Shown here: piece by piece, positions 25,697 to 34,424 of the stretch
Position numbering within the stretch: position 1 is the stretch's first letter
Layout: each line of letters begins with the position of its first letter
Assembly (NCBI GenBank): GCA_036826475.1
Contig: DAISWG010000008.1
Coordinates: 1-64,000 of the forward strand
Direction of reading: 5' to 3'
DNA from: Miltoncostaea sp036826475
GTDB taxonomy: Bacteria; Actinomycetota; Thermoleophilia; Miltoncostaeales; Miltoncostaeaceae
Length of the DNA: 64,000 nucleotides
Position numbers and translations under genes: made by a program
The notes under the pieces: model-generated
What the model saw: the letters and a program-made list of their open reading frames with translations, nothing else
Told to the model about the DNA's origin: nothing
Databases searched by the model: none

Positions 25697-26676
25697 GCTG
25701 GCCGGTCTGGCAGGCCGAGCACTGGCTCTGGGTGCTCCTGGTCATCCCCGTGCTGATCGTGGGCTACGTGCTGTGGACGCGGACGAGCGGCCGGGCCGCC
25801 GCACGCTGGGCCGACCCCGCCGTGATGCGGGCGCGGCCGCCGGCCCGGACGCGGTGGATGCGGACGGCCGCGTTCGCCGTCGCGCTGCTGGCCGTGGCCG
25901 CCGGGATCGTGGCGATGGCGCGGCCCTCGGTGGAGGCGACGGGCCAGGAGCAGCGGAGCAGCGTGATGATCACGCTCGACATCTCCGACTCGATGGACAA
26001 GACCGACATCCAGCCGAGCCGGCTGGACGCGGCGATCGATGCGGCCGAGCGGTTCGTGGACGCCGCGCCGCCCGACACCTCGGTGGGCGTCACGACGTTC
26101 GCCGACCGGGCGTCGGTGCTGCTGGCGCCGACGAAGGACCGCGGCAGGATCCACGCGGCGCTGAACAGCATCACGCAGACGCGCGAGGGCACCGCGCTGG
26201 GCGCGGCGGTCACCACCTCGCTCGCCGCCCTCCAGGCGAACGGGTCGGTCACCGACCCGCCGCCCGCCGACCCGTCCGACTCCCCGGGGCGCATCCTGGT
26301 GCTCACCGACGGGGCCAACTCGATCCGGAAGGCCACCACACCGGAGGCGGCGGCGGAGCGCGCCGCCGCGGCGGGGGTCCCGATCTACACGATCCTGCTG
26401 GGCAACGACGCGGGCCGTCCCGACCAGCCGCTGCCGTCCGAGACGCTGACGGCGATGGCGAACCGCACCGGCGGCCTGTTCGCCCAGAGCACCACGGCCG
26501 CCGACCTGCAGGCCGTGTTCGCCGACATCGGGTCGATCGTCGCCCCGGTCGACCAGCTGCGCGAGCTGACGGTGTGGTTCGCGGGGGGCGCCGCGGCCCT
26601 GCTGCTCCTGGCCGCACTGATCGCGGGACTGTCGCGGCCACGGCCCCCGAGGCTCGGGGGCGTCCGAACCGCCTGA
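25693..26676 (+). CDS. VWA domain membrane protein (BatA-like), second copy
   Basis: Protein of 327 residues and clear paralogue of the preceding gene: spans at about 12-28 and 57-75, VWA with MIDAS DISDSMD (Asp96-Ser98-Ser100), LTDGANS, and a C-terminal span (AAALLLLAALIAGL). It has a Pro/Asp insert (DPPPADPSDSPG) absent from copy one. GTG 25693 overlaps the previous stop. Last gene of the MoxR operon. Confidence 0.9.
   Translation: MSWPVWQAEHWLWVLLVIPVLIVGYVLWTRTSGRAAARWADPAVMRARPPARTRWMRTAAFAVALLAVAAGIVAMARPSVEATGQEQRSSVMITLDISDSMDKTDIQPSRLDAAIDAAERFVDAAPPDTSVGVTTFADRASVLLAPTKDRGRIHAALNSITQTREGTALGAAVTTSLAALQANGSVTDPPPADPSDSPGRILVLTDGANSIRKATTPEAAAERAAAAGVPIYTILLGNDAGRPDQPLPSETLTAMANRTGGLFAQSTTAADLQAVFADIGSIVAPVDQLRELTVWFAGGAAALLLLAALIAGLSRPRPPRLGGVRTA
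26643..26661. terminator. Hairpin at the end of the MoxR operon
   Basis: GCCCCCGAG and CTCGGGGGC flank a single G, giving a very GC-rich stem inside the last codons of the second VWA gene. Possibly an overlapping terminator or pause site. Confidence 0.4.
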
Positions 26677-26685
26677 GCCGCCTGA

Positions 26686-26727
26686 AACCTCCATCTGCAA
26701 CGTTGCAGACGCAGGTTCCAGGAGGTT
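26686..26727. repeat. Nested palindromes after the MoxR operon
   Basis: A perfect 16-bp palindrome TCTGCAACGTTGCAGA (26694-26709) sits inside longer arms AACCTCC (26686-26692) and GGAGGTT (26721-26727). It may terminate the operon or bind a dimeric regulator. The left arm could also mask a GGAGG-type ribosome site. Confidence 0.5.
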
Positions 26728-26849
26728 CGGGCGCGGAGGCGGGGTTCACGCGGGGGGCCACGCGGTGAACTCTTCCGGGGCGGGCGTACGGATTCCGCGC
26801 GGACGGCGCGACCCGCCGGGCCTCCGCGCACCCAGAGAGAGGCACGACG

Positions 26850-28265
26850 ATGAGACGAGGTCCCCTCGGCGGCTGGCGGCGTATCGGGCTGCTCGCCCTG
26901 GTGATCGCCCTCGCCGTGTCGGCGGCCGCCGCCGCGGCCGGCATCTCGCTCGACCGCTCGCCCTCACCGCCCCAGGCGATCCAGCGGGGGGCGGGGACCG
27001 AGAACGTGAGCTTCACGATCACGTACACGTCGGTCGCCGAATCCTGGGCGCTGCGGTTCAGCGATCCCGCGGGCGCCGTCGTGCAGCAGCAGGTGGTCCC
27101 GGCGCCGCGCGCCCCCAGCCCGATCGTCCAGGTGGGCGCGTACAGCCCGCCGGCGAACGCGCCGGTCGGCCGCTACCGGGCGAGCGTCGACTACAACGCC
27201 GTCGGCGGGCTCGAGGCGTCGGCGCTCGTGGTGTTCGACGTGGCCGACCAGCTCGGCACCCTGCAGATCGTGAAGTTCGAGGACATCAACGGCAACGGGT
27301 CCCGCGACCCCGGCGAGCCGGGCGTCCCCGGCTGGCAGTTCACCCTCGTGAACCCGCAGGGCAACGGCAGCGCCGTGCAGACCGGGGCGGACGGGACCAT
27401 CACGATCCCGAGCGTCCCGGCGGGCACGTGGACGATCACGGAGGCGACCGACCCGCTGTGGGCCCCGATTACGCCGGTGTCGGGCCAGGTGACGGTTCCG
27501 GCCGGCGCCGTCGGCCAGTTCATCGCCGGCAACGCGCGGCCGGCGCCGATCACCGGCACGGTGTTCATCGACACCAACCGCAACGGGCGCCTCGACGCGG
27601 GCGAGGTCGGGCGCTCCGGCGTGCGGCTGGTGCTCACGGGCACGCGGCCCGGCGGCATCACGGTGATCCAGCGCGAGACGCTCTCCGGCGCGGACGGCTC
27701 GTACAGCTTCCCCGACCTGCTCCCCGGCAGCTACGTGGTGTCGGTCGCGGTGCCCGGCGGCCTCACGCCCACGAGTCCCCGGCAGATCACGGGCATCCCG
27801 ATCCGCTCGGGCATCGGCAGTCCCAACAACAACTTCGGCCTGATCAGCGGCACCGGCGGCCAGACGCAGGGCGGCCCGACGCCGGACATCGGCATCACGA
27901 AGACCGCACCCGCGAATGCGCGCGCCGGCTCCGTGTTCGAGTACAAGATCACGGTGCGCAACCGCAGCGCCTTCGCCGCGACGAACGTCGAGGTCACCGA
28001 TCTGGTGCCGGCGCAGCTGACGCTGGTGTCGATCCCGTCGGGCGCCACGATCCGCAACGGCGTGGTGACCTGGCGGGTGGGGACGCTCGCAGGGGGCGCG
28101 TCGAAGACGCTGACGATGGACGTCCGCGTGAACGCGAACGTGACGGGCGACATCGTGAACGCGGCGAACGTGACGGCCGACAACTTGCCGCCGCGGCGTG
28201 ACACCGCGCGCACCGAGGTCGTCGGGCCCCGCCCGGTGGCGCGGACCGGGGGCGTGACGGGCTGA
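26850..28265 (+). CDS. Surface protein with SdrD B-like and DUF11 domains
   Basis: Protein of 471 residues with a signal peptide (LLALVIALAVSAAAAAAG). A first beta domain is followed by two SdrD/SpaA-type B-like modules with calcium-type loops (FEDINGNGSRDPGEPG; FIDTNRNGRLDAGEVG) and a DUF11 domain (DIGITKTAPANARAGSVFEYKI). The chain ends PVARTGGVTG with no hydrophobic helix and basic tail after the ARTGG, so a sortase signal would be incomplete. Likely wall-associated adhesin-like protein. Stop overlaps the next start (TGATG). Confidence 0.88.
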   Translation: MRRGPLGGWRRIGLLALVIALAVSAAAAAAGISLDRSPSPPQAIQRGAGTENVSFTITYTSVAESWALRFSDPAGAVVQQQVVPAPRAPSPIVQVGAYSPPANAPVGRYRASVDYNAVGGLEASALVVFDVADQLGTLQIVKFEDINGNGSRDPGEPGVPGWQFTLVNPQGNGSAVQTGADGTITIPSVPAGTWTITEATDPLWAPITPVSGQVTVPAGAVGQFIAGNARPAPITGTVFIDTNRNGRLDAGEVGRSGVRLVLTGTRPGGITVIQRETLSGADGSYSFPDLLPGSYVVSVAVPGGLTPTSPRQITGIPIRSGIGSPNNNFGLISGTGGQTQGGPTPDIGITKTAPANARAGSVFEYKITVRNRSAFAATNVEVTDLVPAQLTLVSIPSGATIRNGVVTWRVGTLAGGASKTLTMDVRVNANVTGDIVNAANVTADNLPPRRDTARTEVVGPRPVARTGGVTG

Positions 28266-29044
28266 TGGCGGTCAACCGAAGCCGCGTGGCCGCCGTCGCG
28301 GCGGCCACCGGCCTGGCCGCCGCATGCGCCGCGGTCGCGATGACCGCCGGCCCCGCCGCCGCCGGGCAGGGGTCCGCCACCGCGAACGCCGCCACCGCGC
28401 AGCGCCCGGTCGCGAGCCGGCCCACCACGAAGGAGGCGTGGACGGCGCGGGTGCTGCTGCCGGTCCACACCCGCAACGCCCCGCACGCGAAGGCGCGGAA
28501 GACGTCGAAGCTGTCGGTGAGCGCGCCGTACAACGGGAGCGCCAACGTGCTCCTGGTGCTGGGCGCGCGGGTCAACGCGGAGGGGGTCTGGTACAAGGTC
28601 CGCCTCACGACCCGGCCCAACGACGCCGCCGGCTGGGTGCCCGCCGAGGCGGTGCAGGTGAAGAAGACCCCGTGGCGGGTGGTCGTCCACCTGAACTCGC
28701 GGACGATGGACCTGCTGAAGAAGGGGAAGCGCGTCGGGACGTTCACGGTCGCGATCGGCACCCCCGCCAACCCCACCCCGACCGGCCGCTTCGCGGTCTC
28801 CGAGGTGGTGAAGCAGCGCAACCCGGGCGGCTTCTTCGGGACCTACATCATCACGCTCACCGCCCACTCCGAGAACCTGTCGGAGTTCGACGGCGGCGAC
28901 GGCCGCGTGGCGCTCCACGGCACCAACCGACCGGCGCTCCTGGGGCAGGCGGTGAGTCACGGCTGCGTCCGCCTCGACAACGGCGTCGCCACCCGCCTCG
29001 GGCGCAACGTCCCCCCCGGGGCGCCGGTCGACATCGTGAACTGA
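28265..29044 (+). CDS. L,D-transpeptidase (YkuD domain)
   Basis: Protein of 259 residues with a signal peptide (about 1-33). An SH3-like part (about 60-135; APYNGSANVLLVLGARV, AGWVPAEAV) precedes the YkuD domain, whose signature HGTN...SHGCVRLDNG holds the catalytic histidine and cysteine. It makes 3-3 peptidoglycan cross-links or attaches proteins to the wall. Coupling to the upstream surface-protein gene suggests a shared envelope role. Confidence 0.93.
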   Translation: MAVNRSRVAAVAAATGLAAACAAVAMTAGPAAAGQGSATANAATAQRPVASRPTTKEAWTARVLLPVHTRNAPHAKARKTSKLSVSAPYNGSANVLLVLGARVNAEGVWYKVRLTTRPNDAAGWVPAEAVQVKKTPWRVVVHLNSRTMDLLKKGKRVGTFTVAIGTPANPTPTGRFAVSEVVKQRNPGGFFGTYIITLTAHSENLSEFDGGDGRVALHGTNRPALLGQAVSHGCVRLDNGVATRLGRNVPPGAPVDIVN

Positions 29045-29050
29045 GACCCG

Positions 29051-29072
29051 GCCCGGCCCGTGCGGGCCGGGC
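29051..29072. terminator. Bidirectional GC-rich terminator
   Basis: GCCCGGCCCG and CGGGCCGGGC form a 10-bp stem over a 2-nt centre, between two convergent genes that end at 29044 and 29078. No T-run. Confidence 0.7.
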
Positions 29073-29077
29073 GCGGT

Positions 29078-29443
29078 TCACCGGCGGGCGTCCATCCGGT
29101 CCATCTCCCGCTGGATCTCCTCCTCGGTGGGCGGCCGCCGGCCGTAGGTCTTCGCGGCGTGGACGCAGATGATCACGGTCCAGATGGCGACCGCGTAGAA
29201 GTACCAGGGGTTCCACGTGTCGGGGCGCCCCTCGTCGGCGTCCGCGAACCGCGACGGCCACTCGTTGTCCTGGAAGTACTCGGTCAGCATCCAGATCAGT
29301 CCGAGCCCGACGACGCCGATCGCGTACGAGATCAGGTGCCGCCGGAAGGCGTGGATGCGCTCCACCTGCTGGACGGCGAGCGCGCGCAGCGCCTGCTCCT
29401 CCTCCGTCCGCGTGGGTGGTCGCGTCGTCTCCGTGGTCGACAT
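29078..29443 (-). CDS. 2TM domain protein
   Basis: Protein of 121 residues with the 2TM-domain layout: helix RIHAFRRHLISYAIG leading into a first membrane span (YAIGVVGLGLIWMLTEYF), a short loop containing WPSRF, and a second span (WYFYAVAIWTVIICVHAAKTYG), then a charged helix. Function of the family is unknown, though the domain also occurs fused to sensor proteins. GGAGGTGA, a full Shine-Dalgarno, lies 6 nt before ATG 29443. Confidence 0.85.
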   Translation of the reverse strand: MSTTETTRPPTRTEEEQALRALAVQQVERIHAFRRHLISYAIGVVGLGLIWMLTEYFQDNEWPSRFADADEGRPDTWNPWYFYAVAIWTVIICVHAAKTYGRRPPTEEEIQREMDRMDARR

Positions 29444-29573
29444 GTCGTCACCTCCGATGTGTGAGGCGAGTGGACAACGGCCGCCCGCCGCCGACGGCCG
29501 CGACCGCCCCCATCCGGCATGTGGCGTTCTACGGAATCGGCTCGGCCCCGGGGAGACCATCCGAGGAGGCCCC

Positions 29574-29733
29574 ATGAGCACGGCGATGAGCGGACCCACC
29601 CCGAGCTCGACACCCGCTGCAGAACCCCCGACGCCGAGGCGACGCCGTGGGGGAGGCGCGGGACGCCCTCATCGCCGCCGAGCTCTGGCGCTCCGACGTC
29701 TTCAGCCAGACGTGGTATCGCCTCAGCGGCTGA
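29574..29733 (+). pseudogene. Short frameshifted gene
   Basis: GAGGAGG lies 4 nt before ATG 29574, which begins MSTAMSGPTPSSTPAAEPP. That frame then turns into an arginine-rich run, while the +1 frame from about 29640 reads VGEARDALIAAELWRSDVFS and ends SQTWYRLSG at TGA 29731-29733. Read with one indel it would be a protein of about 53 residues. It could be a real small gene with a sequence error or a decayed one. Confidence 0.35.
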
Positions 29734-30700
29734 GGCGGGTCCCCTCCGTCAGCGCCGGCCGGCGGGCCCCGAGGAAGAAGATCCCCGGGAGCCCCGGCGT
29801 CTCGAAGCCGAGGCTCGGGTTCCGGAGCAGCGTCGACGCGGCGAGGGTGGCGGTGCCCGTGCGGTCGTTGCTCACGAAGAAGATCGCGCCGCCGCCCTCC
29901 CGCGCCCGGTTGCCCTCGATGAGCGTGTCGCGCAGCGTCAGGGTGAACCGGTTGCCGTCCAGGTAGATCGCGCCGCCGCTCCCGCCGCCCGGGGTGCCGC
30001 CGCGCGCCGGGTTCGCCCCGTCGCCGATCGCGCGGTTGCCCCGGAAGGTGCTGCCGCTGATCCGCCACGACACCCCGATGCTGCTCAGCGCCCCGCCGTT
30101 CGAGCAGCGCCCGCCCGTGAACGTGCTGCCCACCACCCGTACGGGGATCCCGTCGAACTGGCTGAGCGCCCGGACGGCCGCGCCGCCCACGTCGGGCCCG
30201 GCCGGGTCGCAGCGGTTGCCCACGAAGCGCGAGCGGATGATCGTGAGCCGGCCGCCCCGGGCGAAGATCGCGCCGCCTCCGCCGCCGTCGGTCGTCTCGC
30301 CCGTCGCGTCGCCGTCCCGGAGCGTGATGTCCTTCACCACCAGCCGCGGCGTCGCCTGGTTCTGGCAGTGGCCGGTCGTCCACGTCTGCGCCCGGTCGCA
30401 GGTGTTCTGGTAGAGGATCCGTCGCGCGCCGCCGCCGCTCAGCGTCACCGTCCCGCCGCCGTCGAGCACCACGCTGCGGCTGGTGTTGCGCACCTTCGCG
30501 GTGCGCCGCATCGCGATCGTCACCGGGGCGGGACCGCAGTCGAACGTCACGTGGCCGCCGCGCGCGACCGCCGCCACCACGGCCGCCGACGTGCAGCTGG
30601 CAGGGGTCCCCCGTCCGACCACCGCGCCCTCGGCCGGCCCGGCCCGGGCGAGCGCGGCCCCGGCCAGCAGGACGGCCCCGGCCGCGAGGGCGACCCTCAC
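29723..30700 (-). CDS. Secreted right-handed beta-helix protein
   Basis: Protein of 325 residues with a signal peptide (VRVALAAGAVLLAGAALARA). The rest is built of short repeats typical of polymorphic-outer-membrane-type parallel beta-helices: GGGGGAIFARGG, STFTGGRCSNGGALSSIG, STFRGNRAIG, GGAIYLDGN, REGGGAIFF. No catalytic site is recognised; could bind or cleave polysaccharide. GTG 30700 overlaps the glcF stop (GTGA), making it the last gene of the glycolate oxidase operon, which is unexpected. Confidence 0.8.
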   Translation of the reverse strand: MRVALAAGAVLLAGAALARAGPAEGAVVGRGTPASCTSAAVVAAVARGGHVTFDCGPAPVTIAMRRTAKVRNTSRSVVLDGGGTVTLSGGGARRILYQNTCDRAQTWTTGHCQNQATPRLVVKDITLRDGDATGETTDGGGGGAIFARGGRLTIIRSRFVGNRCDPAGPDVGGAAVRALSQFDGIPVRVVGSTFTGGRCSNGGALSSIGVSWRISGSTFRGNRAIGDGANPARGGTPGGGSGGAIYLDGNRFTLTLRDTLIEGNRAREGGGAIFFVSNDRTGTATLAASTLLRNPSLGFETPGLPGIFFLGARRPALTEGTRLSR

Positions 30701-31902
30701 ACGCGGCCCTCGGGGGAGATCAGCTCCGCCGGATGCGCCACCCGCACGTGGGCGCCGATCTCCCGCAGGCCCGCGCCGATCTGGATCGCGCACCCCGGGT
30801 TCGCGACCGCCACCACGGGGGCGCCGGTCGCGGCGATGGCCTCCGCCTTCTGCCGTCGCAGCCGCCCCGCCAGCTCGGGCTGCAGCACGCTGTAGAGCCC
30901 GGCGGCGCCGCAGCACCGCCCGCCGTCGCCCAGGTCGACGCACGTCGCGCCGGCGTCGCGCAGCATCGCCCGCGGCTCCAGCCGCTGGGCATGCAGGTGG
31001 TGGCACGCGTCGTGCACCGCCACCGTGCCGAGCCCCGCGTCGCGCGGGGGCGGCGTCAGCTCGATGAGGTCCACCGTCCGCTCCGCCACCCGCTCGGCGC
31101 GCTCCGCCCAGACGGGGTCGCCGGCGAGGAGCTCGCCGTAGGTCTTCACGTGCGCGCTGCAGCCGGACGCGTTCACCACCACCAGGTCCGCGTCCTCCAT
31201 CTCGGCGATCCGCGTGCGCGCCATCGCCTTCGCCGCCTCCGGCTGGCCGTAGTGCATCGCCAGCGCGCCGCAGCATCCCGCCGGGGTGGTGCGCACCGCC
31301 CGGTACCCGGCGTCGGCGACCACGCGCATCGTCGCCCGCTGCACCGGCCGGAACGCCACGTCCATCACGCAGCCCGACAGCACCTTCGCCACCGGCCCGC
31401 TCCCCAGCTCCGCCGGGATCGGCTTCAGCAGCTCCGACACGCTCGCGGGCGGCGTGCTGGCCCGCTGGGCGGAGGGCGCCAGGCGGTCGAGCCGCAGCAT
31501 CCGCGTCACCGCCAGCCCCCAGCCGGCGCTCTTCACCGCCCACGGCCGGGGAAGCACACCCGACAGCCCGACCCGCTTCACCCCGCGCACCGGGAGCGCG
31601 CGGGTGGGCTCCGCCTGCGCCCGCGCGCCCTCGATCATCCGCCCGAACGGGACGCCGCTGGGGCACGCCGCCTCGCAGGCCCGGCACGCCAGGCACTCGT
31701 CCATCATGGTCGTGAAGGACGCGTCGACCCGGGCGACGCCCTCCTCCACCGCCCGCATCGCGGCGATCCGGCCCCGGGGCGACGCCGTCTCGCGGCCCGT
31801 CAGCCGGAAGGTGGGGCAGTGCGGCAGGCACAGCCCGCACGCCACGCACTTGACCACGTCCTCCTCGGCCGGCGCCGGCCGGGCGGGGTCCCAGTTGCTC
31901 AT
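30697..31902 (-). CDS. glcF: Glycolate oxidase iron-sulfur subunit
   Basis: Protein of 401 residues. Two 4Fe-4S motifs lie at the N-terminus (CVACGLCLPHCP and CLACRACEAACP), then two CCG domains (cysteine-rich domains with TPAGCCGALA and GGRCCGAAG) that bind another cluster. It passes electrons from the flavin subunits to the quinone pool. ATG 31902 is 4 bp after the glcE stop. Confidence 0.95.
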   Translation of the reverse strand: MSNWDPARPAPAEEDVVKCVACGLCLPHCPTFRLTGRETASPRGRIAAMRAVEEGVARVDASFTTMMDECLACRACEAACPSGVPFGRMIEGARAQAEPTRALPVRGVKRVGLSGVLPRPWAVKSAGWGLAVTRMLRLDRLAPSAQRASTPPASVSELLKPIPAELGSGPVAKVLSGCVMDVAFRPVQRATMRVVADAGYRAVRTTPAGCCGALAMHYGQPEAAKAMARTRIAEMEDADLVVVNASGCSAHVKTYGELLAGDPVWAERAERVAERTVDLIELTPPPRDAGLGTVAVHDACHHLHAQRLEPRAMLRDAGATCVDLGDGGRCCGAAGLYSVLQPELAGRLRRQKAEAIAATGAPVVAVANPGCAIQIGAGLREIGAHVRVAHPAELISPEGRV

Positions 31903-31906
31903 CGGC

Positions 31907-32953
31907 TCAGGCCCACAGGAGCTGCCTCCGGTTGAGGATGCCGGCCGGGTCGAACGCGTCGCGCATCCGGCGCATGATCGCCAGTCCGGGAGGCGGCGGG
32001 CCCCAGGGGTCGGCGCGCAGGGCGTCGTCGCCGTCGGCCACCACCGCGTGGCCGCCGAGCTCGACCGCCCAGGCGCGCACGCGGTCGACCTCGTCGCCGT
32101 TCCCGACCGCCACCAGGCACGTGCCCACGCCCATCTGCGCCTCGTACGGCAGGTCCGCGTCCTCCAGCCGGCTGAGCAGCACCCCGAGCAGGGCGGGGGA
32201 CACCCCGGCCTGCACCAGTCCGGCCCCCGCCGGGGCGGCTGGCGCGGCGTCGAGCGCGGCCAGCCCCTCCGGAGTCACGACGTCGTCCGGCGGGCCCGCC
32301 AGCTCCACCGCCACGCGCCCCGGCGCCAGCAGCACGCACGTCGGGCGCGATCCCCCCGTGATGATGCGCTCCGCGATCGCCAGCCGGTCGTCGAGCGACG
32401 CCTCCGCGCCGAACCAGCCGCGGGCGGGCGGCAGCGGCCACAGCTTGACGGTGACCTGCACGATCACGCCGAGCGTCCCCAGCGCCCCGACCGCCAGCCG
32501 TGGGATGTCGAACCCGCTCACGCCCTTCACGGTGCGCCCGCCGGCCTTCACGAGCCTGCCGTCGCCGGTGGCCAGCACCAGCTCCAGCACCGAGTCGCGC
32601 ACGGCGCCCGACCGCAGGCGCTCGCGGCTGCTCGCCGCCGTGGCCAGCACGCCGCCGACGGTGGAGCCGGGCCGCACCTCCGCCTGGGGCCAGCACTGGC
32701 CGCCGCTCGCGGCCAGCTCGGCGACGGCCGCGACGGTCATGCCCGCCTCGACCGTCAGCGTCAGGTCCGTCGGCTCGTGCGCGACCACGGCGGACATGCC
32801 TGTCGTCTCCAGACGCCGCGGCGCCGGGGGTCCGGGGCGGCCCATCCGCGACCGGGTGCCGCCGCCGGCCACGTCCACGGCCTCGCCCGCCGCGCTCGCG
32901 ACCGCCAGCGCTGCCGCGCACTCCTCGGGGGAGGACGGCCGGGCGACGCTCAC
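31907..32953 (-). CDS. glcE: Glycolate oxidase FAD-binding subunit
   Basis: Protein of 348 residues of the FAD-linked oxidase (PCMH) family: DVAGGGTRSRMG, MTVAAVAELAASGGQCWP, GSTVGGVLATAASSRERLRSG and the closing RMRDAFDPAGILNRRQLL. Shorter than GlcD, as expected for GlcE. GTG 32953 overlaps the glcD stop (GTGA). Confidence 0.92.
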   Translation of the reverse strand: MSVARPSSPEECAAALAVASAAGEAVDVAGGGTRSRMGRPGPPAPRRLETTGMSAVVAHEPTDLTLTVEAGMTVAAVAELAASGGQCWPQAEVRPGSTVGGVLATAASSRERLRSGAVRDSVLELVLATGDGRLVKAGGRTVKGVSGFDIPRLAVGALGTLGVIVQVTVKLWPLPPARGWFGAEASLDDRLAIAERIITGGSRPTCVLLAPGRVAVELAGPPDDVVTPEGLAALDAAPAAPAGAGLVQAGVSPALLGVLLSRLEDADLPYEAQMGVGTCLVAVGNGDEVDRVRAWAVELGGHAVVADGDDALRADPWGPPPPGLAIMRRMRDAFDPAGILNRRQLLWA

Positions 32954-34395
32954 AGCCAGGTGCCGTCGGGCAGCGATCCCGCGTCGAGCACGAGCTCCCC
33001 GCACCGGCTGCCCACCGGCAGCACCTTGGCCGGGTTCATCCGCCCCTCGGGGTCGAACGCCTCCCGTGCGCACGCCTGGGCGGCCAGGTCGACCTCGGTG
33101 AAGGTGAGCGGCATGAAGTCGCGCTTCTCCAGACCGATCCCGTGCTCGCCGGAGAGCACGCCGCCCACCGCGACGCATGCCTCGATGATGGCCGTGCCGG
33201 CGGCGTGGACCCGCTCCACCTGCTCGGCGTCGCGTCGGTCGAAGGCGATGAGCGGGTGCAGGTTGCCGTCGCCCGCGTGGAACACGTTCATGATCACCAG
33301 GTCGAACTCGTCGCCGATCTCGTAGATCCGCTCGAGGATCTCGACGAGACGGGTGCGCGGCACCACGCAGTCGTGGAGGTAGTAGTTCGGCGCCACCCGC
33401 GCCACGGCGCCGAACGCGCTCTTGCGCGCCTTCCAGAACAGGGCCGCCTCGGCCGCGTCGCGGGCGACCCGAACCCGCCGCGCGCCGGTCGCGGCGCCGA
33501 CCCGCTCGACCACCGCGGTGTGCGCGGCCACCTCGGCCTCGGTGCCATCGACCTCCACCAGCAGCATCGCGGCGGCATCCACCGGCAGGTCGGCGTGGAC
33601 GAACGCCTCGACGGCGACGGTCATCCGCTGGTCCATCATCTCCATCGCGGCGGGGATGACGCCGCCGCCGATGATGTCGCCCACGGCCTGCCCGGCGGCG
33701 CGGACCGACGTGAAGTCGAGGAGCATGGTCCGGACGTGCCGCGGCGTGCGCATCAGCCGCACCGTCACCTCGGTCACCACGCCGAGCGTGCCCTCGCCGC
33801 CGACCACGAAGCCGCGCAGGTCGTACCCCGGCGGGTTGGGGGCGGGGCCGCCCAGGCGCAGCACCTCCCCGTCGGCGAGCACGATCTCCATGCCGAGCAC
33901 GTGCTGGGCGGTCACGCCGGACGCCAGGCAGTGGGGCCCGCCGGCGTTGGTGGCGACGTTGCCGCCGATGGAGCACGCCTGCTGGCTGGACGGATCGGGC
34001 GCGTAGTGGAGGCCCAGGTGGCGGACGGCGACCGACAGGTCCAGGTTGAGCACCCCCGGCTCCACCCGGGCGCACGGGACCGCGGGGTCGACGTCCAGGA
34101 TGCGGGTCATCCGCGCGACGGAGAGCACGATCGCGCCGTCCAGGGGGACGGCGCCGCCGCACAGGCCGGTGCCCGACCCGCGCGGCACCACCGGCAGCCC
34201 GAGCTCCCCGGCGAGCCGCACGCAGTCGACGACCTCGGCGGTCGTCTCCGGCAGCACCACCAGCCCGGCGTCGCCCATGGCGATGGAGCCGTCGCGCGAG
34301 TACAGGCGCCGCTCCAGCGGGTGGTCGATCACCCGGTCCGGGGAGAGGAGTGCCTCGAACCGCTCGCGCATCGTGGCGGTGGGCGCCGTCGCCAT
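32950..34395 (-). CDS. glcD: Glycolate oxidase FAD-linked subunit
   Basis: Catalytic flavoprotein of 481 residues that oxidises glycolate to glyoxylate (D-lactate is a possible alternative substrate). FAD-binding motifs PRGSGTGLCGGAVP and DPSSQQACSIGGNVATNAGG, and C-terminal LSGEHGIGLEKRDFM with the active-site histidine, are all intact. First gene of glcDEF. ATG 34395 lies 6 nt after a TAGCGT box without a Shine-Dalgarno. Confidence 0.94.
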   Translation of the reverse strand: MATAPTATMRERFEALLSPDRVIDHPLERRLYSRDGSIAMGDAGLVVLPETTAEVVDCVRLAGELGLPVVPRGSGTGLCGGAVPLDGAIVLSVARMTRILDVDPAVPCARVEPGVLNLDLSVAVRHLGLHYAPDPSSQQACSIGGNVATNAGGPHCLASGVTAQHVLGMEIVLADGEVLRLGGPAPNPPGYDLRGFVVGGEGTLGVVTEVTVRLMRTPRHVRTMLLDFTSVRAAGQAVGDIIGGGVIPAAMEMMDQRMTVAVEAFVHADLPVDAAAMLLVEVDGTEAEVAAHTAVVERVGAATGARRVRVARDAAEAALFWKARKSAFGAVARVAPNYYLHDCVVPRTRLVEILERIYEIGDEFDLVIMNVFHAGDGNLHPLIAFDRRDAEQVERVHAAGTAIIEACVAVGGVLSGEHGIGLEKRDFMPLTFTEVDLAAQACAREAFDPEGRMNPAKVLPVGSRCGELVLDAGSLPDGTWL

Positions 34396-34401
34396 GCGTG
34401 G

Positions 34402-34407
34402 ACGCTA
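34402..34407 (-). promoter_or_regulatory. -10 box (TAGCGT) of glcDEF, leaderless
   Basis: TAGCGT on the minus strand, then 6 nt and ATG 34395. Same geometry as other leaderless starts here. Confidence 0.45.
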
Positions 34408-34424
34408 CCGCACCGGCGGGCCGC

